This document shows positions 1 to 6,187 of a DNA stretch of 6,333 nt, one piece after another. The position numbers and the translations under genes are program-made. This stretch comes from CAIKKG01 sp037444725 (GTDB lineage: Bacteria > Patescibacteriota > Minisyncoccia > UBA6257 > GWB1-50-10): the NCBI GenBank assembly GCA_037444725.1, contig JBBILW010000029.1, forward strand, positions 1 to 6,333. Direction: 5' to 3'. The notes under the pieces are model-generated. The model saw nothing but the letters and a program-made list of their open reading frames with translations, was not told the origin of the DNA and did no database searches. Within the stretch, counting starts at the first letter, position 1; each line of letters begins with the position of its first letter.

Positions 1-647
1 AATCGGTCACAGAAATAAAATTGAAGCCGGTAGGAACGAAAATGGAATATCACGCGGGACAGTTCGCATTTATTTCATTTGAAAATAAATGGCTCTCGCG
101 CGAGAAGCATCCGTTCACTATCGCTTCTTCACCGAGCGACGAAACGCTCCGTTTTGCGATTAAGTCACTAGGTGATTACACGAACAAGCTTGAAGTGTTG
201 CGCGCAGGCGACAAGGTCGCCGTGTTCGGCCCTTACGGCCAGTTTGGCGAAAAGGCTGCCACAAGTTCGAAGGATCAGGTCTGGATTGCGGGCGGTATCG
301 GCGTGACGCCGTTTTTGTCTCTCTCGAAATACTTGAGCACACGAGGGAATACGGGAAATGTGACCGTGTATTATTGCGTGAAGAATATGAATGAAGCGAT
401 GTATGCGGAAGAGTTGGGGAAGGCCGCAGCAAATCCGAAATTTAAAATTCTCAATTTCTGTTCGGATGTGGATGGACGCATTAACGCGGACACCATCGTA
501 AAGCAGAGCGGCGACCCGAAAGGAAAACTTATATTGCTCTGCGGGCCTGTCGGCATGACAACAGCGCTCGCGACAGACTTTGAAACCCGATATCACGTGC
601 CACGCAAGAATATAATCTTTGAAGAATTTTCATTTTTAGGATCATGA
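1..647 (+). CDS. Ferric reductase-like flavoprotein, FAD/NAD(P)H-binding C-terminal part (5' truncated)
   Basis: This is the C-terminal half of a ferredoxin-NADP reductase-fold oxidoreductase of the ferric reductase/NADPH oxidase type. The reading frame is open to the left edge (first whole codon at 3), so the true start lies outside the window. Visible motifs in order are the GQF strand of the FAD barrel (about 78-84), the flavin-binding HPFTIASSP (108-134), GPYGQFG (228-248), the pyridine-nucleotide glycine motif AGGIGVTP (288-311), the nicotinamide-side CGPVGM (540-557) and a C-terminal EEFSF near the stop. HPFT in place of RxYS is typical of the ferric reductase branch. Family members usually carry an N-terminal heme b membrane domain, which would lie upstream and is not seen here. 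The protein should oxidise NAD(P)H in the cytoplasm and pass electrons to that membrane domain. The stop overlaps the start of a cytochrome b5-like gene, so the two are probably co-translated. A soluble FNR-type reductase without the membrane domain remains possible. Confidence 0.88.
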   Translation, partial: SVTEIKLKPVGTKMEYHAGQFAFISFENKWLSREKHPFTIASSPSDETLRFAIKSLGDYTNKLEVLRAGDKVAVFGPYGQFGEKAATSSKDQVWIAGGIGVTPFLSLSKYLSTRGNTGNVTVYYCVKNMNEAMYAEELGKAAANPKFKILNFCSDVDGRINADTIVKQSGDPKGKLILLCGPVGMTTALATDFETRYHVPRKNIIFEEFSFLGS

Positions 648-1093
648 CGATTAAAACAATCACCACAATCGCGCTCGTAAACTTTGCGGTCGTTATCGGC
701 ATGATAATCGGCTGGACGTATGCGTCGAAAACGAACGAGATTCGCGTAACGACGGGGCCCGCTGTCGCGACAACTTCGCTCGCGCAAACAACGACCACGA
801 ATCCCTTGGCGGGAGTGCCGCAGGACTTGCTACCGCAAAAAATTGAGCCAGCTACCTCAAGCGGCGGCACGGCGCCGTCGGTGAAACCTACTCCCACGTC
901 TGTTACGCCCGCACCCGCGGATAACCGCTGTATCGTGACCATTCAGGGCAAACGATACGATGTTACGCAGCTGCGCACGACGCATTCAGGTGGAGATGTG
1001 TTTAATTGCGGCACGGATATGACCACGATTTTCTTTGGGCAGCACAATCAGCAACTTCTCGATACGACGATGCGGCAGTATCTCCTTCCATAA
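644..1093 (+). CDS. Membrane-anchored cytochrome b5-like heme-binding protein
   Basis: This 149-residue protein has three parts: an N-terminal hydrophobic anchor (about residues 9-27), a Thr/Pro/Ala-rich linker (about 36-93), and a compact C-terminal domain (about 96-147) with the cytochrome b5 pattern. The pattern reads GKRYDVTQL (102-110), HSGG (114-117) in place of the classical HPGG, CGTDMT (122-127), FF (130-131) and His134. His114 and His134 are the expected axial heme b ligands. Cys96 and Cys122 flank the first half of the domain and could form a disulfide, which would fit an extracytoplasmic location; there is no CxxCH, so covalent heme c is unlikely. The linker composition also suggests a domain outside the membrane, though flanking charges do not settle topology. 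The ATG overlaps the stop of the flavoprotein gene (ATGA at 644-647). AGGA at 638-641 lies too close to the start to be a normal ribosome site, which points to translational coupling. The protein is probably an electron acceptor or relay for the flavoprotein. The domain is small and degenerate, so heme binding is inferred. Confidence 0.8.
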   Translation: MTIKTITTIALVNFAVVIGMIIGWTYASKTNEIRVTTGPAVATTSLAQTTTTNPLAGVPQDLLPQKIEPATSSGGTAPSVKPTPTSVTPAPADNRCIVTIQGKRYDVTQLRTTHSGGDVFNCGTDMTTIFFGQHNQQLLDTTMRQYLLP

Positions 1094-1111
1094 ACAATCG
1101 TTTTGTGGTGC

Positions 1112-1128
1112 TTTATCTCGCAGATAAA
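1112..1128. promoter_or_regulatory. Perfect 7-bp inverted repeat in the efflux promoter (possible operator)
   Basis: TTTATCT-CGC-AGATAAA is a perfect palindrome with a 3-base centre. It lies in the region where the -35 element of the downstream promoter would sit, ending six bases before the -10 hexamer. That position suits a repressor or activator site for the adaptor/permease operon. It could instead form a small RNA hairpin at the end of the upstream cytochrome b5 transcript, but the stem is AT-rich and no U-run follows, so a terminator role is weak. No regulator gene is visible in the window. Confidence 0.45.
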
Positions 1129-1131
1129 CAG

Positions 1132-1140
1132 TGATATACT
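1132..1140 (+). promoter_or_regulatory. Extended -10 promoter for the adaptor/permease operon
   Basis: TGA-TATACT is an extended -10 element (TGn followed by a 5/6 match to TATAAT). The best -35 at 17-bp spacing is TTTATC (1112-1117), which is poor, so the extended -10 probably carries the recognition. Transcription would begin near 1147, leaving a leader of about 13 bases before the ATG at 1160, with no Shine-Dalgarno sequence. The same GTGATA-A-T pattern recurs before the glutaredoxin gene. Confidence 0.5.
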
Positions 1141-1159
1141 CACGCAGTCATTTATATAT

Positions 1160-2731
1160 ATGGAAACACCGATATCGTACGCAAAACATCATAAATACGT
1201 CATTGGAGCGCTTATTATCGCGGTTCTTGGCCTTGCGGCAGTCGGAGTCCGCGTCATCGGTCGGAAGGCAGCGGTAGCCGAAACGAAGCCCGAAACAAAG
1301 GTGACGCTTATTGCGGCAAGCGATTATCTGAAAGATCGCAGCGAAATTCGCGCGAACGGAGTGGTGGAATCTTTGCAGCAGGCTGAATTGAGAAGCCAGG
1401 CGGCGGGTCCGGTCATGAAAATATACGCGTCTATCGGTCAGAAAGTTGCCGAAGGCCAGGCACTTGTATCATTGCAGCAGACCGACATTGCGGCGGTTTT
1501 AACGCAGGCGCAAGCCTTGTTAAAAAGCCAGCAGGCGAGACTCGATGAGATGATGAAGGGGGCGCGCTCCGAGCAAGTGCAAATAGCGGAAAGCGCACTT
1601 GCGGCGGCAAAGCAGGGGCTTACGGATACGAAAAACACGCAGGACGCTCTTGTGAAAAGTGCGTATGCCAATCTTTTAAATAATGGTCTCGCAATCGTGT
1701 CGAACAGCAATAACGTGTCACATGCGCGTATCACGCTTTCCGGTTCGTACGCGCTCTCCACTCAGGGTGTATACGTGATTACTATGCAAGGCGGAGACAA
1801 GTCGCCGTTTTCCGTGAGCGGTATTGAAACCGCGACGGGCTGGGTAACACGCGGTACCGGCGTGGCAGTGGGAACGGGAGGCTTATATATAACCGTGAGC
1901 ACGGATGGGGATATTAATCCAGGCGATTCATGGACGGTAACCATTCCTAACACGCAGTCTCCGATGTATTCCGCAGCAAAGAATGCATACGATACGGCGT
2001 TGAAGGCGCGTGACGCGGCGGTAAACGGCGCAACAAGCGCGCTCGCAGCGGCACAAAATCAGTACGATCTTGTAATGGCAGGCGCAACAAGCGACCAGAT
2101 AAAAGCGCAACAGGCGGCGGTTGAGCAGGCGGCGGCAAATGTCGCATCTGCAACCGCGCAGTTTGAAAAAACCGTCATTCGTTCGCCGATTAACGGCATC
2201 GTGGCAAGTTTGCCGGTAAAATACGGCGAGTTGGTAAGCCCTGGAACGCTCGTCGCGTCCGTCGTGAGCAAGAACGCACTGCAGGTGAAGACATACTTGA
2301 GCGATTACGATATTCAATACGTGAAAGAGGGCGCAGAAGTTCTCATAAACGACAGTGTGAAAGGAAAGGTGAGTCACATTTCGCCGAGCGTCGACCCGAT
2401 GACAAAAACAGTCGAAGCACTCGTAGTGGTGAATAACGCGCAGACGTCCCAGCTTGTCGTGGGGCAGAATGCGGCGTTGAAGATTGCGGTAGTGCGTGAC
2501 TCAAGCAAATCGCTCGTGTATCTTCTGCCACTTCAGGCGGTAAAGATTGCGAATGCGGGAGCGAGCATATTTACCGTAAGTCCTGACTCAACGCTTGAGG
2601 AACATACGGTGCAGCTCGGTAATACTTCGGGAGAATATGTGGAAGTTACGCAGGGAATCGCGCCCGACATGAAACTCGTTTCAGCGGTGTATGAATTGCA
2701 CGCAGGACAGACCGTAACGGCGGAACAATAA
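1160..2731 (+). CDS. Efflux RND transporter adaptor (HlyD/AcrA-type membrane fusion protein) with inserted beta domain
   Basis: This 523-residue adaptor subunit would work with the permease that follows. ATG 1160 is chosen because the upstream in-frame TTG at 1103 would put the promoter inside the gene. The parts in order are a membrane anchor (about 13-34, no lipobox Cys), the first lipoyl half (82-109, GPVMKIYASIGQKVAEGQ), coiled-coil helix 1 (about 110-178), a Gly/Thr/Ser-rich beta-type insertion (about 190-266), helix 2 (about 270-337), the second lipoyl half (340-370, RSPINGIVASLPVKYGELV), a beta-barrel (about 372-445) and a membrane-proximal domain (about 450-523). The helices carry mirrored GARSEQV and GATSDQI motifs, as in other HlyD-type hairpins. 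Usual adaptors are about 370-420 residues; the excess is mostly the insertion at the hairpin tip, where AcrA-type proteins meet TolC. The stop is two bases from the permease ATG. The family call is secure; the substrate is unknown. Confidence 0.93.
   Translation: METPISYAKHHKYVIGALIIAVLGLAAVGVRVIGRKAAVAETKPETKVTLIAASDYLKDRSEIRANGVVESLQQAELRSQAAGPVMKIYASIGQKVAEGQALVSLQQTDIAAVLTQAQALLKSQQARLDEMMKGARSEQVQIAESALAAAKQGLTDTKNTQDALVKSAYANLLNNGLAIVSNSNNVSHARITLSGSYALSTQGVYVITMQGGDKSPFSVSGIETATGWVTRGTGVAVGTGGLYITVSTDGDINPGDSWTVTIPNTQSPMYSAAKNAYDTALKARDAAVNGATSALAAAQNQYDLVMAGATSDQIKAQQAAVEQAAANVASATAQFEKTVIRSPINGIVASLPVKYGELVSPGTLVASVVSKNALQVKTYLSDYDIQYVKEGAEVLINDSVKGKVSHISPSVDPMTKTVEALVVVNNAQTSQLVVGQNAALKIAVVRDSSKSLVYLLPLQAVKIANAGASIFTVSPDSTLEEHTVQLGNTSGEYVEVTQGIAPDMKLVSAVYELHAGQTVTAEQ
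1727..1957 (+). other. Beta-rich insertion at the tip of the adaptor coiled-coil hairpin
   Basis: Residues about 190-266 of the adaptor interrupt the two Ala/Gln-rich helices. The segment alternates short beta-prone stretches (ITLSGSY, GVYVITM, FSVSGIE, GLYITVS, SWTVTIP) with Gly/Asp/Asn turns and contains no Cys. It looks like a small beta-sandwich or jelly-roll-like unit. Helical sequence resumes at about residue 270 (MYSAAKNAYDTALKARD). The boundaries are judged by eye. Confidence 0.7.
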
Positions 2732-2733
2732 CC

Positions 2734-5700
2734 ATGAACGAAGCATTTCAGAATGCAGATCCGAAGCGCGTTCGCTCATCGGATCAAAACTATCTCGACA
2801 AACTTGAATTCAAGCCTGAGCTTCGGAAGACATGGCTGAATTTTTTCGTTTCCAACGTCCGCATTGTGGTGCTGCTTATCGCGGTCATTACCTCGATAGG
2901 ACTGTATTCATTTTTTACGCTTCCGCGCGAATCTAATCCTGAGGTGAAGATTCCGATTGCGGTCGTCGTGACGACATACCCGGGAGCGTCACCGAACGAC
3001 ATCGAGGAACTCGTCACCAAAAAAATCGAGTCGAAAGTTGCGGGACTCAAAGGACTTAAGAAAGTAACATCTGTTTCGTCCAATTCGGTTTCAGCGATTA
3101 CCGTTGAATTCGATGCTCACGAAGACCTGAAGGATTCAATCCGCAATCTGCGCGACAAAGTAACGGATGCGAAAATAGACCTTCCTAAAGACGCAAATGA
3201 ATCAGTGGTGCGCGAAATTTCGCTCGACGATACGCCCATTCTCACGTTTTCGCTCACGGGTCCGTACGACGGTTTCACGATGCGCAAATATGCGGATGAT
3301 TTGAAGTCGGAACTCGAGAAGATAAGCGGTGTACGCGAAGTAAATGTGTCGGGCGGCGATGAAGCGGAATTTGAAGTGGCCTACAACCCTGATAAGCTGC
3401 TTTTTTATGGCATAACCGCCGATCAGGCAAATCAGGCGATTGCCGCGACAAATCTTGCGATACCTGCGGGCAATTTCGACGGGAAGGAGTTCGTCTATCC
3501 CGTCCGTTCCGACTCGAGGCTCTATTCAGCCGATGATATCGGCGCCGTCGCTGTTTCGCATAGCGAAAGCGGCAGCGTTATTACGGTGCGCGATCTCGCA
3601 ACGATAACGAAGAAGGCGATAAAGAAGACGGTGTACTCGCGTCTTTCTATCGGCGGCGTAAAACCTCAGAATGCGGTTTCGCTTTCCATTATCAAACGCA
3701 CAGGCGGTTCTATTATCGAAACGGCGGATGCGGCACGCGCGGCTGCCGACACGATGATGAAGAGCGTGCCGGGACTTGCGTATGACGTGACGTTCAACAC
3801 GGCGACCGTGGTGAAAAAAGACTTCGAACAGCTGACGCACGATTTTATTCTGACGCTTCTGCTCGTATTCGGCGTGCTCTTTCTCGTTGTGGGCGTGAAA
3901 GAAGCGTTCGTAGCCGGCCTTGCAATTCCACTTACGTTTTTCGTGACCTTTGCGGCGTTAAGTTATCTCGGCATCTCATTGAACTTCCTGTCGCTTTTCT
4001 CACTCATTCTGGCGCTCGGTCTCCTTGTTGATGACGCAATCGTGGTGGTGTCGGCGACGAAGCAGTATTTGAAAGTGGGAAAATTCACGCCTGAGGAAGC
4101 AGTGCTTTTGGTGTTGAATGACTTCAAAGTAGTCCTCACCACGACGACGCTCACGACCGTATGGGCATTTCTTCCGCTCTTGTTCTCAAGCGGAATCATG
4201 GGCGAGTACCTCAAATCCATCCCGATAACCGTTTCCATTACGCTTATAGGCTCTTTGCTTGTGGCGCTCATGATTAACCATCCGCTCGCGGCCGTCTTGG
4301 AGCGCATTCGTCTTACGTCGCGCATGTTCTGGAGCATAGAACTTGGCACGCTGGCCCTTGCGTCCATCTTCTTTATCTTCGGCGGTCAGATGGGCTTTGC
4401 GGCGGGAATCATGCTCCTCACCGGCCTCGTCTGGGCGGTTGTCTGGTACGAAAAAGGCGGGCATACGCTTCTGCATGCGAATGCGCAGCTTGCGCACGCA
4501 GAGTGGCTGGACGATGAGCAGATAAAACGTAAATTGCGCGAACAGAGCGACCATGAGAATACATCGTTCGGCAGCCGGCTCATGCACGGCATACTGCATT
4601 TTGATGCGCTTATTCCCGTGTACGAACGCATGCTCCGCAGCATAATTTTCAGCCGAAAAGAACGCAGGAAAGTTTATGCGGCAGTCATCATTCTTTTCAT
4701 CGGCGCGGTGGCGCTGCCTGCGACGGGCATTGTGCAAAGCGAATTCTTCCCGAAATCCGATAGTGATTACGTGTATGTGGACGTGACGATGCCTGTCGGC
4801 CAGACACTTCAGAAAACAAATGATTCGGTGACGAAAGTGGAAGAAAAATTGCTTGCGTATCCCGAGATTGCCAATTTCTCGACTCTTGTCGGCCAGCCGA
4901 GCGTTAACGCGCGCGGTTCGCGTGCCGGCTCAAATGTTGCATCGATTGATATATTGCTGAAAGACAAAAAGGAGCGGACCATGCGCTCGTACGAATTTGC
5001 GGATATATTACGCCGCGACCTGACGAATGTGGGTGAGGGGACAATCGCGGTATCGGTCATGGGCGGCGGGCCGCCCGCGGGCAGCGCGTTTGAGGCTCAC
5101 ATAAGCGGCGACGATCTCGTGAAGCTCGACTCGATTTCGCGCGAACTGTTGCCGAAACTCGCTTCTATTCCGGGAGTCGTGAACGCAAACATTTCGCTCA
5201 AAGAAAGCGTGCCGGAGTACACGTTCATGCTCGACCCCGTAAAACTCGAACAGCGTTCGTTGAATGCCGCATATGTGGGTTCCGCCTTGCGCATGGCAAT
5301 TGCCGGAACGGAAATTTCGCATGTGATTTTGGACGGTAAGGAAGTGAAGATAAACGCACGATTCGCATCGGATAAAATCGCGACGCTTGAAGACGTGCAA
5401 AATTTGCAGATTCTGAATATGCGCCGCCAGCCGGTATATCTGAAAGATGTCGCAAAAATCGAACTGAAGCCATCCGTTGATTCCATCACGCGCATCGACG
5501 AAAAGCGCACGGTGGTTTTGACCGCTGATGCGGGCGCGGGAACGAACTCGAATCTCATACTCGCCGCATTCCAGAAGCAACTCGCTGGCTACGCGCTCCC
5601 GCAGGGCTATGCGATTTCGTATGGAGGTCAGAATGAACAGAACACGGAATCGGTAACATCGGTGTTGCGCGCCATGATTATCGCGATGATTCTCATCGTG

Positions 5701-6156
5701 ACGACGCTCATCATCCAATTCAACTCGTTGCGCAAAGCGTTTATCGTACTGGTCACCATTCCGCTTGCGCTCATTGGCGTGTTTATCGGGCTCGCGGTCT
5801 TCAATGTGTCGTTGAGCTTCCCGGGGTTAATCGGCATTCTTGCGCTCTTCGGTATCGTCGTGAAAAACGCGATTATTCTCGTCGACAAGATAAACCTGAA
5901 CATCAAATCGAAGATTCCGTTCATGGAGTCGGTAGTCGATGCAGGCAAATCGAGAATGGAGGCAATATTTATAACCTCAATCTGCACCATTTTCGGCATT
6001 TTACCGGTTACACTCTCGAATGAGCTCTGGATGTCGCTCGGAAGCTCGGTAATTTTCGGCCTTATTCTCTCGTCTTTCCTTACGTTATTCATGGTGCCGC
6101 TTTTGTATGTCTCATTCATGTCGAAAAAGGAAAGCGAGGAGCATAAATTGCTTTAA
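2734..6156 (+). CDS. RND-family efflux permease (HAE1/AcrB-like inner-membrane pump)
   Basis: This 1140-residue proton-driven permease shows the duplicated RND plan. It has a cytoplasmic N-terminus of about 40 residues (longer than AcrB's) and TM1 (about 42-62) followed by LPRESNPEV. The first large extracytoplasmic region spans about 63-368, then TM2-TM6 (about 369-516). TM7 is at about 647-667, the second large extracytoplasmic region at about 668-976, and TM8-TM12 at about 977-1126. The proton-relay residues are present: Asp433-Asp434 in LVDDAIVVV of TM4 and Lys1044 in VKNAIILVD of TM10. The position matching AcrB Arg971 appears to be Glu1076. Between TM6 and TM7 sit two extra hydrophobic stretches (about 532-550 and 552-572) and a charged segment (about 573-645), making it about 100 residues longer than AcrB. 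It starts two bases after the adaptor stop without a clear Shine-Dalgarno, so translation is probably coupled. The substrate is unknown; the Asp-Asp motif argues for the drug/amphiphile group rather than metal exporters. Confidence 0.95.
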   Translation: MNEAFQNADPKRVRSSDQNYLDKLEFKPELRKTWLNFFVSNVRIVVLLIAVITSIGLYSFFTLPRESNPEVKIPIAVVVTTYPGASPNDIEELVTKKIESKVAGLKGLKKVTSVSSNSVSAITVEFDAHEDLKDSIRNLRDKVTDAKIDLPKDANESVVREISLDDTPILTFSLTGPYDGFTMRKYADDLKSELEKISGVREVNVSGGDEAEFEVAYNPDKLLFYGITADQANQAIAATNLAIPAGNFDGKEFVYPVRSDSRLYSADDIGAVAVSHSESGSVITVRDLATITKKAIKKTVYSRLSIGGVKPQNAVSLSIIKRTGGSIIETADAARAAADTMMKSVPGLAYDVTFNTATVVKKDFEQLTHDFILTLLLVFGVLFLVVGVKEAFVAGLAIPLTFFVTFAALSYLGISLNFLSLFSLILALGLLVDDAIVVVSATKQYLKVGKFTPEEAVLLVLNDFKVVLTTTTLTTVWAFLPLLFSSGIMGEYLKSIPITVSITLIGSLLVALMINHPLAAVLERIRLTSRMFWSIELGTLALASIFFIFGGQMGFAAGIMLLTGLVWAVVWYEKGGHTLLHANAQLAHAEWLDDEQIKRKLREQSDHENTSFGSRLMHGILHFDALIPVYERMLRSIIFSRKERRKVYAAVIILFIGAVALPATGIVQSEFFPKSDSDYVYVDVTMPVGQTLQKTNDSVTKVEEKLLAYPEIANFSTLVGQPSVNARGSRAGSNVASIDILLKDKKERTMRSYEFADILRRDLTNVGEGTIAVSVMGGGPPAGSAFEAHISGDDLVKLDSISRELLPKLASIPGVVNANISLKESVPEYTFMLDPVKLEQRSLNAAYVGSALRMAIAGTEISHVILDGKEVKINARFASDKIATLEDVQNLQILNMRRQPVYLKDVAKIELKPSVDSITRIDEKRTVVLTADAGAGTNSNLILAAFQKQLAGYALPQGYAISYGGQNEQNTESVTSVLRAMIIAMILIVTTLIIQFNSLRKAFIVLVTIPLALIGVFIGLAVFNVSLSFPGLIGILALFGIVVKNAIILVDKINLNIKSKIPFMESVVDAGKSRMEAIFITSICTIFGILPVTLSNELWMSLGSSVIFGLILSSFLTLFMVPLLYVSFMSKKESEEHKLL
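4327..4668 (+). other. Extra hydrophobic pair plus charged segment between TM6 and TM7 of the permease
   Basis: Residues about 532-572 form two apolar stretches separated by a Gly-Gly turn (FIFGGQMGF). They are followed by a charged, Lys/Glu/His-rich segment to about residue 645 (LDDEQIKRKLREQSDHEN), then an amphipathic stretch before TM7. AcrB has a single membrane-surface helix here instead. An even number of added helices keeps the second half of the pump in the same orientation. Confidence 0.65.
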
Positions 6157-6181
6157 AAGGTCTTGACGCGTGTGATAAAAT
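6153..6181 (+). promoter_or_regulatory. Promoter for the glutaredoxin gene
   Basis: The proposed elements are a -35 TTAAAA (6153-6158, 4/6 match), a 17-base spacer, and an extended -10 TGA-TAAAAT (6173-6181, hexamer 5/6 match). The -35 overlaps the permease stop codon. Initiation about seven bases after the -10 falls on or beside the A of the ATG at 6188, which implies a leaderless transcript. No terminator separates the permease from this gene, so read-through is also possible. Confidence 0.5.
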
Positions 6182-6187
6182 ACAATT

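Noticed and set aside
21..23. TTG as the start of the flavoprotein
   Set aside because: The frame is open to the window edge and the codons before 21 already look like the first FAD-barrel strand, so this is an internal Leu codon of a truncated gene.
645..647. TGA as a sense codon (Gracilibacteria-type code)
   Set aside because: Reading through adds only about a dozen unrelated residues before a TAA, and the flavoprotein C-terminus is complete at the TGA. None of the other genes needs TGA recoding.
1112..1128. Factor-independent terminator after the cytochrome b5-like gene
   Set aside because: The stem is short and AT-rich with a 3-base loop and no following T-run; an operator or incidental palindrome fits better.
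1103..1159. Upstream TTG start that would lengthen the adaptor by 19 residues
   Set aside because: It would translate through the palindrome and the -10 element. The added residues are not adaptor-like, and ATG 1160 gives a normal short N-terminus followed by the membrane anchor.
1539..2143. Internal duplication in the adaptor (GARSEQV and GATSDQI regions)
   Set aside because: These are the matching ends of the two hairpin helices seen in many HlyD-type adaptors, so this is family architecture rather than a new repeat.
4186..4737. Antisense open frame (183 codons) over the permease centre
   Set aside because: It has low-complexity, charge-rich translation and lies opposite coding sequence; nothing supports expression.
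5008..5718. Long antisense open frame (236 codons) within the permease gene
   Set aside because: It lies opposite a clearly conserved permease region, its translation is rich in Arg/His/Cys with no recognisable domain, and it has no ribosome site: a shadow frame.
6163..6168. TTGACG as the -35 of the glutaredoxin promoter
   Set aside because: It is a good hexamer, but only 7 bases separate it from TAAAAT (12 from TACAAT). Its 17-base-spaced position falls on the start codon with no -10 match. It may be chance or part of an activator site.
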